64,000 nucleotides of DNA from Nematostella vectensis (lineage: Eukaryota; Cnidaria; Anthozoa; Actiniaria; Edwardsiidae), in NCBI RefSeq assembly GCF_932526225.1, contig NC_064040.1:7351181-7415180 (forward strand), in the 5' to 3' direction. The notes under the pieces are model-generated. The model made no database searches, was not told the origin of the DNA, and worked only from the letters and a program-made list of their open reading frames with translations. Below are positions 37,300 to 50,400 of the stretch, piece after piece; within the stretch, counting starts at the first letter, position 1, and each line of letters starts with the position of its first letter. Position numbers and translations under genes: made by a program.

Positions 37300-37770
37300 A
37301 TGTCCTGCAAAAGCTATTTCTCCGAGAAAACACCTAAAATAGTGGTCAAAAGTCTCTTTACAAAATACGACAAAGACGGTAGCGGGAGACTTCAAAAGAC
37401 CGAAATGATGGAGTTACTAAAGGTTGACTTGGGTCTAGATGATAAACAAGCCGAAACATTTCTCTTACTTGTTGATAAAGATGGCAGTGGAAGCGTCTCC
37501 TTTGATGAGTTCTACACTTGGATTCACGACAAAAACACGCTTCAAAACATCGATGATAAATCGAGGTATCACAAAATTCGGAAAGCTATTGAAATGTTCA
37601 AGAAATACGACAAAGATGCGAGTGGAAGCATTGATCGCGAAGAGTTCAAACAACTCATGCATGAAACAGGGAATAAAGTGAATATCGACAAGGCTTTGAA
37701 GAAACTAGACAAAGATGGAAATGGTCAGATATCATTCACCGAGTTCCTTGCCTGGCTTAACTGGGTATAA
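37300..37770 (+). CDS. Four-EF-hand calcium-binding protein (intronless)
   Basis: 156 aa from ATG at 37300 (GGCATCATGTCC); an in-frame ATG 27 codons upstream has poorer support. Four canonical loops: DKDGSGRLQKTE (24-35), DKDGSGSVSFDE (59-70), DKDASGSIDREE (104-115) and DKDGNGQISFTE (137-148), all with D at position 1 and E at position 12. This is the calmodulin/troponin-C-like superfamily, but the sequence is not calmodulin itself. Probably a calcium sensor; partners unknown. An AATAAA signal lies 28 bp past the stop (37798-37803). The lack of introns may reflect an old retrocopy. Confidence 0.9.
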   Translation: MSCKSYFSEKTPKIVVKSLFTKYDKDGSGRLQKTEMMELLKVDLGLDDKQAETFLLLVDKDGSGSVSFDEFYTWIHDKNTLQNIDDKSRYHKIRKAIEMFKKYDKDASGSIDREEFKQLMHETGNKVNIDKALKKLDKDGNGQISFTEFLAWLNWV

Positions 37771-37797
37771 TAATTTCAATTGAATCTTGAATTTTTA

Positions 37798-37803
37798 AAT
37801 AAA
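37798..37803 (+). terminator. PolyA signal, EF-hand gene
   Basis: AATAAA followed by a T-rich stretch. Confidence 0.7.
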
Positions 37804-38331
37804 GTTTTGTTTTATTTTTTAAGAATTTTCTGTAAATCGACCCAAGTGTTTGGCGCTGCTACCATGGCTGTGTTATAATAATGGAACAATGAACAGTACC
37901 ACACAAATTTGTTTATTTGCGCATCCATAATGTTCTGGTAAAACAAATAAAACTGAATTGGCAGATACATTTGTTGTTAGCTGTTGGCAAAGGGTGGGTA
38001 TCATATGGTGTAAATCGATAGAGCTGGTTCCTATCAGTAAACTTACCTAATTGTTTCAGCAATTGATAATAACTGACAGGAGAAAAATATGCATCTATGC
38101 CATTGATAGAATCAATATGACCATTGGAAAGATATGCATTATGAACTTTGAATGTCAATTAAAATTATTGATTAATTTTGATACATTCATTGTTTTTTAT
38201 CTTCGATTCTTTTTTATTTTAATAGGGTGATAGAATAGAATGTTGAGGGGAGCACCCGCTCCTCCTAAAGCACAACAAATCATGTAGCACCCATCCAGAA
38301 CTGAACACAGAAAAGTCTTCAACCCCTCCAA

Positions 38332-38469
38332 CAGGCACGTTCCCAGTGTTCCCAGTTGTGCACGGTCAAAACCTTGTATTTGAAGATTCCTTAATAAAAA
38401 ATGACCAACTTTTTGGATGCCAAGGGTATGTGCACGCGCCCCGTGCACACCCCCCTGTGTACGTGCCTG
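38332..38469. mobile_element. Short TIR element (MITE), 138 bp
   Basis: Ends CAGGCACGTTCCCAG and CTGTGTACGTGCCTG are inverted repeats, and the flanks TCCAA/TCCAA form a 5-bp target duplication. The inside matches, inverted, the copies at 9.5-9.9 kb (GAAGATTCCTTAATAAAAAA, TGACC..CTTTTTGG.TGCC). Confidence 0.7.
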
Positions 38470-38855
38470 TCCAAGTTCAGAGCCATAGATTTTATCTCCA
38501 GATGTGTGAGGCCAGAGTCCTAAGACACTAGGCCACTTGGTTTAGAAGGTGTACTTTATTACAGATTATAATAATGCCATATACATATAGGCATTCAAGT
38601 CCCAGAATACAAAGCAAAATATTTTCATTTTTTCTGTTGATTTTGGTGATCTTGCAGAAGAAGTGTTTATCAGGAGCTAGGATTAAGTTGCCATCAATGG
38701 TAATCGGGTCTTTGAGGAGATCCGGGGGAGAAAGAACTCTGAAGTGGCAATGGACCCCACCCCCTTGCTTTTATCCTACCCTGTGGCTTAGGCGATTGTA
38801 GCGGGATACCTGTGTTCTAGTTCACTCCGCTGATCCGTTCCTAAGCCCACGCGCA

Positions 38856-39614
38856 ATGGCCGCCACTGATAGTTCCGAATTCGATATAAAGTTCTCCCTT
38901 GAAGAGAACGACTCACGAGAAGTAAAAGCTCAGCTTCTAATAGTGTTTATAAAGCACTTGCTTCATGATCGATTCCAAGTACCGTGTACTATAGACCAAA
39001 TTCGGAGCGAGGCCGAAGAGGAATCTTCGAAAGCCGGGCAAACGAAGAAAACTAGACTGTCCACCGACATAACCAAGAAGCGAGACAAAATAATAACTGA
39101 TTTAGACATTTTATTCAAAAACCTAGAGGAGTTGTTCCACACTACAGACGTTGCATCTGTTGTCGTTATCTATGGTTCAACAGCTGTTAGTCCAAAGGAA
39201 AGCTATATCCTTCAATTTGATGCGAATTCTTCAAATTCCTTCACTTTAAGTTCTTCGAACAAAGAAAATCTCTGCTCATCTGGCCTCACTAACAGATTAT
39301 GCAGAAAGCTGATTCGGGCGCTGATCTCTAATCCTGTGCTTAGCAAATTCCAAGAGATACCATTGACTCCGATGCTTGTATTTGTTAGTGTTCCAAGAAC
39401 GGTAAAGAATTCTTGGTTTCGGCCAAAGCCTTCATTCAAGGTCCCTTGGAGAGGCAATTGTTTCAGGATTTCTGTATCATCTTCTAGTGTGCAAGATTTT
39501 CCCAGCCAATCAAGTGATCAGGATGAACTTATATGGATGCAGGCACCAATAACTATCAAGGGATTTCGTTTGAAAGTCAAGGAAGAGAATTCATCTTCTC
39601 ATTTCTGGTCTTAA
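38856..39614 (+). CDS. MAD2L1BP: MAD2L1-binding protein (p31comet), single exon
   Basis: 252 aa; human is 274. Diagnostic C-terminal HORMA-like segments: SWFRPKPSFKVPWRG and LIWMQAPITIKGFR, plus the central VVVIYGSTAVSPKESY. p31comet binds closed MAD2 and, with TRIP13, dismantles the mitotic checkpoint complex so that cells can leave mitosis. The start ATG lies in GCGCAATGGCCGCC, a good Kozak context. A one-exon structure is unusual beside intron-rich neighbours. No polyA signal is close; AATAAA-like motifs occur near 40390 and 40722. Confidence 0.93.
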   Translation: MAATDSSEFDIKFSLEENDSREVKAQLLIVFIKHLLHDRFQVPCTIDQIRSEAEEESSKAGQTKKTRLSTDITKKRDKIITDLDILFKNLEELFHTTDVASVVVIYGSTAVSPKESYILQFDANSSNSFTLSSSNKENLCSSGLTNRLCRKLIRALISNPVLSKFQEIPLTPMLVFVSVPRTVKNSWFRPKPSFKVPWRGNCFRISVSSSSVQDFPSQSSDQDELIWMQAPITIKGFRLKVKEENSSSHFWS

Positions 39615-41449
39615 TTTTACTCATATTAGAATATATATTTTTTATTTTAGACCAGGGCACACCTCTTCTAGGGGTGGGGTAGGAATTGGAGAGCTGGACG
39701 AGAGTATGGTACCCCCCCTCCCCCAACCTAATCCTTTTTACCCTTGTTTATGCTCTCACCACATTCTACCCTAAGATGGGTGCATCAAGGATTAGTACTA
39801 CCCTCAAAAACAGGCCCATGGACAGAGAGATGTGAAATTGGACCGCTTGAATAGTTATCCTAACAAATTATCCTGGTGACAATTTCTTTGTCATTTTGCA
39901 TTGTTTGATCACAAAATGCACTGTACACAATGTTCATGTGTTTTTATAACTTATAACTTGTTAAAGCTGATGCAACATGTTCTAAGTACAATTTCTAGCT
40001 AAACTCTATGGCTTGGCCATAAGTCATGCACATGTTCAGATTTTACAATGTGTATGGCTTCTCACAAGGAAAACCAACTTTTTTAATACATAGTAAATTG
40101 ATATCACTTTTATAATCACATCATAATCATGATTTTACATGTTTAGTCAAATTTTATGATTCACCTTTTCATTTGTAGGTTAAATAGCTGTCTATTGAAA
40201 TAACCTTACTCAGTAGCTAATTTCTTCCTGTGGGCCTGCAAAGGTTTAAGCAAAGAATTCAAAAGAATTAAGGCCTTACCGTGAAGGGAGGGGCATGTGC
40301 CATATACTTAAGTGCAAGAAAAGTATTTATCTATTTGTAAAGACAATGGCATTCCCTCAATATCATTGACAATGCCACAGTACCTAAAATTAATAAACTA
40401 ACTTAAACACAGCATGTTTTTTTCACATTTTTTTTACATTTTTGTACAGTCAGCATATATTGTTTAGGCTCATCTACTCCATTGAAATGAAAAAACTGTC
40501 TGAGAGTATTTTGAGAGTATTTTTAGAGCTATGATATCAACAGCTCAATACAAGGTATACAAAAGGGATGACAATTATGTGGCCACAATAAGGTGTCCAC
40601 CTCACAAGTAAAATATGTGATGTTACAATATTTATGCTGCAGAATTCCTTTGAAAAGAGGTTAAGTGGACTTTTTATTGTGTATTTCTATCCACAGTGGA
40701 GTTGGTTTCTATTGGCATTTGAATAAATTATTTACAATTCACAGTATGTGTCTTTGTTCTTTGTGCACCGACATGTGGGTGAGATATCTTAATTTCATTT
40801 TCTGAGATATCCCCCAGCCACCCTGAGTCAAGTCCTCAGGGGTTACCCGTGCTAAACCAGAATAAGTATGAGGTATTCAAATCCCACCTTAAAACTCACT
40901 TGCACTTCACCTGAGTGATCTGTGGTGTCTTCTCTTCGATTTTGTGGGTGGGGTTACCCCAGATAAAAGAAAGGAGGAATTAGATGGTTGACGGCCCCCT
41001 ATTTACCACCCTGTCCTGTTATGTTTGCTCGTGCTAGATTTCCCTATCAACAAAACTGATAAACAAAATATAAAGTGGATTGGTGTGAAGTCAGAAGCTG
41101 AACATTCTGATCTCTGAACTGATTTCAGAAGTGAAGGAATTTTTTACACGGCCGAGAGGGACTGAGCAGTGGTCATGTGACCAAAGTCAGAGTCGAGAGA
41201 ATAAACCAGAGATGTAAAAGAGTTGTGCGGCTTCGAGTCAGTCTATCAAAATCCATGGATTGTTACTGAATTTTCGCGCATATTGATTATTCACTGGATC
41301 CTTGACGAACTCGAGCTGATACTCTTTGTCCCAGGGAGCTTGCAAAAATTATCTAACGATCGTGTGTTGTGCCGATGTCGAGAATTTCAGTGTTGGAACG
41401 ACACGGGGTTGTTTTATAACAGATATGGCGGTTTTTCTCTAGCACCGCC
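39615..41449. other. Intergenic: MAD2L1BP 3' region and STRN 5' region
   Basis: Mostly AT-rich. At about 40860-40920 a fragment read as NKYEVFKSHLKTHLH resembles the C-terminal end of many LINE ORF2 proteins (low confidence). The last ~250 bp are the likely STRN 5' UTR; a short upstream frame opens at 41425 and stops before the main start. Confidence 0.4.
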
Positions 41450-44400
41450 ATGTACTCGATCGACATGGACAGTGACAGCTCAGGGAAGCTACCCCAGTCC
41501 TCCCAAAACATCGAGAATGATTCGGGGAACAAGTTTACGATCCCAGGAATATTACATTTCATTCAACATGAGTGGGCTCGATTTGAAATGGAGAGAGCGC
41601 ACTGGGAAGTCGAGCGAGCTGAACTTCAGGTAAACGTGAAAATATATCCTCCTTTAGCGGATAACACAACTCTTGTACCTCAACTAACTTCCGTCTTGCG
41701 TACCACGTTGTTGTGCTTTAACTCTATTTCAGGATTTTCCTCTTTTTAAAGTTACTTCCACCTTGGGATTTGGCGCTGCAATACCAAAATGCAAGAAATA
41801 GTGTGACCTTCGCTATCACTGACAATTGTCTGATGAAGTAGAAGTTGTGTACGGTTATCAAATGCCGAGCTATATTTCGTATATACGATGCTTCTTACCA
41901 ACAACATTGCCGTTTGAATAGTTCTCATGTTTGCCAGATGAAAAGCTTGATAACAAAATCAAAGGCAACTTGGCGCTTGCGTTGTGTGGCTTACGTGTTC
42001 TTGAGTATAAGAACACATCGCGTTGTTGTGCCATAAAGAATGCAGCCCGTATACACGAAAGACTATAAATTTTCTACGCTGCTTCAGAACCACTATAAAA
42101 TTTTATAAGTGAGGCCCTTAATGAAGTCTTGTTCGGCTTTTCTTTGTTTGTCTTTAAACTGATTATCTCCACTTTCCCTTGCTCGTAATTTTGTTCTGTA
42201 CAGTAGAACAACAATGTGTGAGAGTTGCCAATGCATTTAGCACAGATAGGCATACTTGTCATCTCCCGTATCTGATACCAGCTTACAAGCCCGTACGATT
42301 TTTCATGGTATGATTTGTTGCTTAACAATCATGCAACTAAACTACCGTTTGCGGGGTAGGATCCGGCTTTTAAATCTTAATTTGAAGCCGGCTTGTTCTC
42401 GCTTTGTACTAAGTATTCATGCTGGTAAATATCGACAAATCGTTATTGTTAACCTAGGGTTTCAAGAATCCCATTATTAAACTCAGCACTTGTCAAATGG
42501 GAGAAACGTCCAAGAGAATCAGTGGTCCCAATTTCTGGTCTAAGTCTATTTTTACCCAATGTATGTTAATGTCTCTTGAAAAGAAACGTCACGTTATTGT
42601 AAACATTACGGCTGGTTGATCATAAGAATAAAATCCAGGAGAGAATGGAATCCCATCTACTAATAGCAATCCAGCTGTTAAAGAAAACTCAAGCTTCATA
42701 AAAGCAACACTTGGGAATTATTGATTTAAAAATATACCACACTTTGTGAAGTCTGATAACAAACTTAGTCTACTCACTTTCAGTCAGTTCAAGACATAGG
42801 ATTTGGGAAGATATTATTCATCAAATCTGTGTATGTCTCAATTGATACAGCGTCAAATAGTGTGGTTATACCATCTGTATCACTAATGTACAGTATTAAG
42901 GACTACGGTTTTAACAGTTAAGTGTATCAAGAGGCCTTTTGCCACAAGCAGGATGTTAAACCAGTATCAGAGACCCTTTGAGTACTCAATTAAAATGTAA
43001 CACTTTGCAAGCAATATGTCTATTAATGCAAGCCTGTACGTCTCTTAATGTTAAGCTAACATAAGTTTTCTGTATAGGCTCGTATTGCATTTTTACAAGG
43101 AGAGAGAAAGGGACAGGAGAATTTGAAACACGACCTGATTAGAAGGATCAAGATGTTGGAGTTTGCACTAAAGCAAGAAAGGTGAGTATTAAACTTGTCA
43201 GTAATATTGATGCTAAGTAAACAGTAGTGTGTAGCAATTGAAATACTTTCACTTTGCCATTTAATATACTACAATCATAGAAGTGTTAATCTCTATCAGC
43301 TTTTTTATTATTGTGTACAGTTGAAAATATTTGATGGTCTACATGTTAAAGTCTATCAGAAAAAAAATCAAAGTAGCCATGCACAAGTTGGAGTTTAATA
43401 CTTGGAAAATAATGAAAAAATGCTTTTCCAATGAAAATATATCAGTTATTGGTGTGACTATATTTTTGTAAAAGACACTTCATATGACTATATTTTTCAA
43501 GTAAGTAATATGATGGCCTGGCAGACCATGGCAAAGCATATACAAGTTCAGAAACTTCTTAGTTTCTGTGTTTGAGACTTTCTATTTTTTACATGCAAAC
43601 CTCACAAATGAAATACCACATTAAAAAAACCCAGGTGTATAGCCACCAGACACCTTTTAAATCCTGTATGTTGTATTTCTAAACAAAATTATATTGGGTA
43701 GTCTCCTTATTGTTGCATGTCAATAAAGGGAAATCATAATGTTTCATTAGATTACTAGTGTTTTGATCACTTTTCCTGGTATGATTTCTAGAGCCAAGTA
43801 TCACCGTCTAAAGTATGGTACAGACCTTGGTCAAGAGAGGTCTCCTCCCAAAGAACAGGAGCAGAAAGAGGAACATCCGAATGAAGTGACAGGATCTAGC
43901 AATAAGCCTAGTATGAACTGGCGGCAAGGAAGGCAGTTACTTCGTCAGTAAGTAGTCTAAATCATTGAGGGCTCATGATCTGGTAGTACTGCTAGGATGA
44001 TTGGCCCTTTGGTATCTTCCTCATTCTGTTTATTATTACCTTTTTTCAAACACTTGAACATTTAGGTTGCCATTTTCAATACCCTAATTGCTTGAATAAC
44101 AGCCATGGCACTTTATTTCTCATGTCACAGATGAGGTGCCTATCCACAGCAGGCACATGTCAGAATCTGTTTTATGTCTAGATTTAATGTGCAAGCAAAA
44201 ATCCTCCCAGAACCATACAAATTAAACAGTTACAAGATGTTGTGCATGGTAGAACTATCAGTTGTTGTTACTTCCCCTGTGTATAATCCCATTCGCATCA
44301 AATTCTATTGAGTGCAACAAGTTTAGGTGAGGCGACATGACGGAAAAACATGACATGGCGCTTCAAATAAGCCCATTTCACATCAAATAAGGCGGAGAAT

Positions 44401-47400
44401 TTCTCTGAGTTCTTAGTAACTGATAGCAAACAAAATATCAAGTGCGATTTTTTTTAAATTGATGCGACTTTTTGTAAAGTGTCATTGAAATTTGAGCTTT
44501 TTGTCCTCACGTTATTTGTGTTTTGAAAATCAGTCTGTAATACAAGGAACCTATAGCCATTGTAAGAAATTGTGTCTTCTCTCTCTATCTGGAATTGCAC
44601 TTTTTCCAGGTTTTTCCGTCATATCAGGTGAGGCTTATCCGTGGGAGGGACCTATTCATATTTTTGGGAGGCACTTATTTGGTTTGTATACATGAATTTC
44701 GACCTCATTGGTATAGTGGACCTATTGTTGAATCCAGGACCCATGGTCCTTACAAAGTAACAAATAGAATAAATGAGGAACCTGGCCGTGCTTCTATCAG
44801 TCCCCACAAACCAACATCCCAAACTTGAGGGATGAGAATCCTGTTGATACTGCAATGACAGAGAGAAAAAAATGGCATGAAATTTTTCCAATTCTCAATA
44901 TATAAGCTCAAGATTCCACATACAAGGAGTTCCTCTGAGCAAAAGCTTAATTCCAAATTTTAAAGAAATTTTGAAGATATGAAATTTAGATATAAGCAAG
45001 CAAAGTTGGCTTAATTTCTGATCAGAGCCCAACTTCTCCCTAAAAACGAGGAGAACTCAACATTTGAAAATTGCACTTCAAGCCTCATATCTTGAAGACG
45101 AATCCATTAGAAAAAAATACTTTTTGATATGTAGGTTTACATAACATAAGGAACCTCTATGCAAAAATTCAAGCTTACAAAACTTAACCAGACCTTATTT
45201 TGGGAAAACTTGCCATTTTTTTTGCCCTGTCTACTGCAATATAATGCAAAGAACCACTTAATTTAGGGTACTTAACCTGTAACATCACCCCATGTTGCAC
45301 TCCTTGGATACTCCAGACAAAACAGACAAGTCCAAGTCTACAGAGAAAGCGCAAGCCTACCATGACATGTGTATTTGCTTTGCCACTAGGTATTTACAAG
45401 AAGTTGGTTACACAGATGCCATACTTGACGTCCGCTCGTCGCGAGTGAGGTCTATATTAGGTTTATCAGCAGCTGAGCCCTTGGCCCCTGCACAGATGAA
45501 TGGTACATCACCCAGGAAGCCTGATGATGGCCCCGAGTTTATAAGAGAGCCATCCCCACAATCAAGAGAACCAGTATCTGTTAGACAACAAGCCCCAAGT
45601 TCTCATGATGTTGTAGCTCCAAACCCAATACGAAGGTGAGATTTGATTTGTCTACAAATTCCAATTTTTCTGTAAACAAGTACATCAAAAGTGTTCAATG
45701 CTAACAATTACACTGTTGCATTTGTGACAAGAATTTTCAGAATCTACCAAATAATTGTGTCCTGGTTGCCAACCAGGGACTAACAAACATTTGCAACTAG
45801 AAAGTACAAGACATTCGAAGATTAAATAAAATACTAGTGGTTACCCGTTAAATATTCACGAAAAGCAATTCTTTGTTGTACAAAACTTTTTAAGGTATAT
45901 TTCAGTCCTTCAATGTATTGGGCTTCCTGTTGCTTTAGGGGAATAGTATGGGTCGTCGTTAACATTATTTAAACAAATTCCTCCATTTTGAGTCCCCAAT
46001 ATATTTATCTCATAATTAATTTACCTTAACAAGATGTGAAAAGGCGCTTTCTATAGAATACCGCCCGTATTTTAATATTCAACCTTTTCCTATATCCATC
46101 TTGGGAACCCTGTGCATGATGTTTTTGGTGGGAATCGAACAACCAAATTCAAACCCCGCAAGTTCACACGGTCATATTTTGGGTTTAAAGAATAAGAGCA
46201 GAGTGGATTGTGAATCCTCTCTTTGTTGGCTTTCTTGGGCTTCTTGGTGTGTTTTATTTGGTGGTCGATTCCATGCTTTTAAATAAAAATCAATGTGACA
46301 TAAAAGGTATGTGGGTCTGAAAACACAAAATGACCGCCAACTATTTGTAATAAACAAAACCTTTGCTTTTATAAAAAAAAATCAGATTGATCTGATAAAA
46401 TAAGAAGTGTTGTGCACCATCTCCCTCTGATTAATTAAATAAACGTTTATGCACCGTCCTCTAATGGATTGAATTGAAGTTCAAAAGTCAAAAGTCTTGC
46501 AGTTGTAGATAAAAGCTCTTTTCTTCCTATTCTTGTTTGGGAACCGTTTTGTTTATGCACGATGAAGATAAAGAATTTACTTTCTTTTCGAGGTAGGAAT
46601 AATGCCTTTCTAAATAACCATAAAAGACGGTTGTGTTTCCAGCTACAATTAATCTATCTATGCAATGAAAATACGGCAAGTATTCAAATTCTTTTTAAGA
46701 TTTGATTTTCCATGCGCTCCAAGGTTTGTTTACACATCTTCCGAAATTGTCTAGAATACGATTTCTCCTCTACGATGATATTTTTTGAGATAGACTTACT
46801 ACTGTATATTTTTTTTCTTGTGAGACACGGAGGTCTAAAGCTCATTAGTCCGTTTTGCTGCGGGAAATTTATTATTTTGTGCTTCTGTGAAATCTTGAAA
46901 ATGTCGTCTTTGCAAGTGTGATCCTCTTGCTTACAAAAATGTGCGAGTTAGAACCTTTTCTATCGGACATAATCTTGAAATAAAAACAATTTTGCACACC
47001 TCTAGCTCAGCCGTTTTTTTTTTTTTTTTTTTTTTTTTTTTGTAAAAGATGGTCAACAGTCCATTCCTTAGCGTATTATATATAGTATAGATAATGTGTA
47101 AAATAAAACAATAAATTGTGTCAGTCAAAGATAAATAAAAGGTGACTATTATACAACCAATTCATGGTTTTATCCTTCGCAATGAAAGTTTTAACTGTGT
47201 GACTAAGAAGTCAGAATATTGATAAATGATCTCTTTCTTATATAGTTAAATATACAGCAGTCTTTTTGCAAGGATATTTCACTGGAAGTATCTCTGTTAC
47301 TAGTCCATTTTAATTGCTTTGTTTGACGTGGTATTGTGTTAGAGCATAAAACAGTGGCTTGACTGACCTTCTTTATAATTATATATGCATATGAAAAATG

Positions 47401-50400
47401 ACAAACTTTGGGCTCTTATTTTAGGAATGGTCTTGGAAGCATATCAGCAAACTGAGCTGAATCCCCTTGTATGCAAATGATGATGAAAAATACAATGTAT
47501 ATAAACATATTTAAGAAATGTACAACCAATTTCTATAATTAGTCATGTAATAAGTACCTCTAAATTCTAAATCTCAAGATTGTTTATGATTTATTATAAC
47601 CATAGATCAAGTTTATTGTATTTTTTTTGTACTGTGAAAAAATGATGGCTTATAAATTTTCAAACCTTGTCTTAACATCTATGAAAGTCACTTATCCTGA
47701 TTCAAAGTATTTTTCCCCCCACAGAGCACCACCTCACATTCCTCCAATTGGAAAGAAGCCTGCCGACGAAGACTTTGAATCAGAAGCTGCTGTGATGGCA
47801 AATTTTGATTTCTTAGAGAATGATATTGAAGATGAGGAAGAAAATGAGGATGAAGTGGATGATGGTGGTAGTGCAGACGATGAAGATGATGAGCGAGATG
47901 TCCTCAAGACAGAAAGGCGCATCATCAAGAAACCAAAGACAGGTAAACTGCCACTTCATCAAAGATGAAAAGGTTGAATTAAAAATTTACAACTAGTTTC
48001 AACAATTATTTTCTTGTTGAGTCACTTTCTTTTTATGTTTTTCAGTGGAATTATTGGTTAAATCTGATGTGTTATTTTAAGATGCGACAAAAAAGTATAT
48101 ATGATTGATAACTCATCCAGTGCAACCCTCATCCCCAGCACCCCTTATACAGAGTTTTTTGTGACAAATCTTATGTGGGACAGTCAAAAAGGGTATCTTG
48201 AATGTGCCTTAGAAGTGTTTATAATATTAAACAGTGTTTTTTAGAAGTGTTTTAAATATTATAACTCTTTCAGTGCGAGGCAATAGTCCTTCAACTGCCT
48301 CTTTCAAACAAGCCTTAATCAGTGATTTTTTTTTTTTTTTTTTTTACCTTGTAATGAGTTATTTTATTTAGGACATAGACAGACCCAGATTTTTTACACT
48401 AGACTCAGATTAGGACTTTGTGCACTTAATTCACCTTTATACTTCATCAATTGTTCTCCATCACCCTATTGTACTTGTGGTGCTTTAAAAGAAGATCCTT
48501 CATACGACCTGTTAGCCTGCCCTCTGTTTTCTGCTCAACAAATTTCACTTTTTGCCTCAGTCAAGGTCATTGACAGCATCGCACTGATCCAATTCAAATT
48601 CAAAGACAAAAACAAATATTCTTCTTTGTGGTGCTCCGGCCCTAAGGTTTGAATCTAACGCTGAAATCTTTGAAGCAGTTAGAGCTTTTAGCTTAAAGAT
48701 CCAAAGATTTAGATAAATTTGTGTATTGTTTTATAGCCAGCTATTGTTTGTATTATGTTTATTCTTTGTTGTGTCTGCTCTTTGTCCCCATTAATTATTG
48801 TAATAATAAAAAGTCCCCCTCGATAAGCTTTCTGCTTTTGGGACTATTGCCAATAAATATTGTTTAACTAAAAAAAAAAAAAATTATGAGGCCTTAAACA
48901 ACCATATTTTTTTTCATGTAACATTTGTTAAAGGCCTGAGATCCTGGTTCTAGGCCTGAGACCTCTTTACTTTCAACCCTCACTGTTACATCTGTAACTC
49001 TGCTAGATAAAAGAACTTCTCTGCATGGACTTAATAGAAAAGTTATTGACATTCCAGATTCAAATGAAGATCTTAGTCCGGAGGAGGAGGAGGCTCTCGA
49101 TGAGTTCAAGTTTGTGATGGGTGATGACGATGACATGGACAGTGACTCCACGGTCATAGAAGTACCTACCGGCAAGGACTTAGACGATGTCAATATTCAC
49201 ATGCCTGATGGAGAAGAGGGGATGGCTGAACAAGGTACGAAACTCTTCTACGCAAACAATATTTGGCAAATGATATTTGCTTATCATCGTCATGAGCATT
49301 TTTTGTGTGTGAATTATTTCCTGTTAGAATTGTTTGAGTGATTTTGAATGATTCTTAGGTGGAAATGATCTGGTAGAAAGCTAGACTGTTCCTGCTTTTG
49401 CTTGAGAGACCTGCAATGAGTGAAATAAACTAGAATTGGCCCTCCCCCCAGCTCACAACCCATTAAACCAAATAGGCTTATGACAACTAGAAGGATACTT
49501 ATCCCCAGAAATTCCCTTTCAGATCACCTACACCCAGATGGAACGCCAAAGGTAACTTCTTTACTGCTGAATTTTCCAATTCTTTTGTGACAAACTTGAT
49601 ATGTTACTCAGCTTTTCTTGAAAAGAACAAATGCCCTATTGATTCAATGTTGATGAACTTGTTATTTAACTTTTAGCTTTTATTTTTTACTAGGATGAAT
49701 GGGATGTGGACCCAAGCATGTTGGCCAAATTGAAAGAACAGTACAAGAAGGAAAGGAAATCAAAAAAGAATGTCAAACGTAAGTACAAAATTTCACATTT
49801 GTCTTCCATTTTTTTTTAACGCTTCTAAACAATTTGTTTTCCTTCTCTGTTAGTTAGTTCATCTGTGTCCACAACATGGATGATATTTTGTTAAAAAGTT
49901 CTAGAAGTTTAACCTTATAATACATAGGGCAAAATTACTCAATGCTGATTGGCTACTAGACTTGCTCCAAGTTGACCTCAGAGTCAGTAATTGAGGCGAG
50001 ATTAAATAAGTGTGCGAAGCAAGATTAAATTAGGTTGCGAAGCGACCATGCAAGTGAAGAAGCGGCAAGAGGTCAACTTGTTTTACCTAAATGGCTTTTG
50101 ATCTCATAAATACTGGCACAATTTTTTTTCCAATTTTTAAAACGACTGAACAAGTCCAATTTACTATGAGCATGGTTTTTTTTTAATTGTGGGCAAAATA
50201 ATTTGCTTCAATTGAATGCACACAATCACTGAATTTGCTCTTTTATATAATGAAACATGTAATAACATGGGTTCCTTCTCGTGTTTTCGTTGTTTTCTGG
50301 TTGTCTTTGCCAAAGAGGGCTTGGGCAATTATGGAAAACACTTGTGAAATTAATTCCAAATTTTACTTAGCCCATGTTATTACAAGAAACAACCCACATC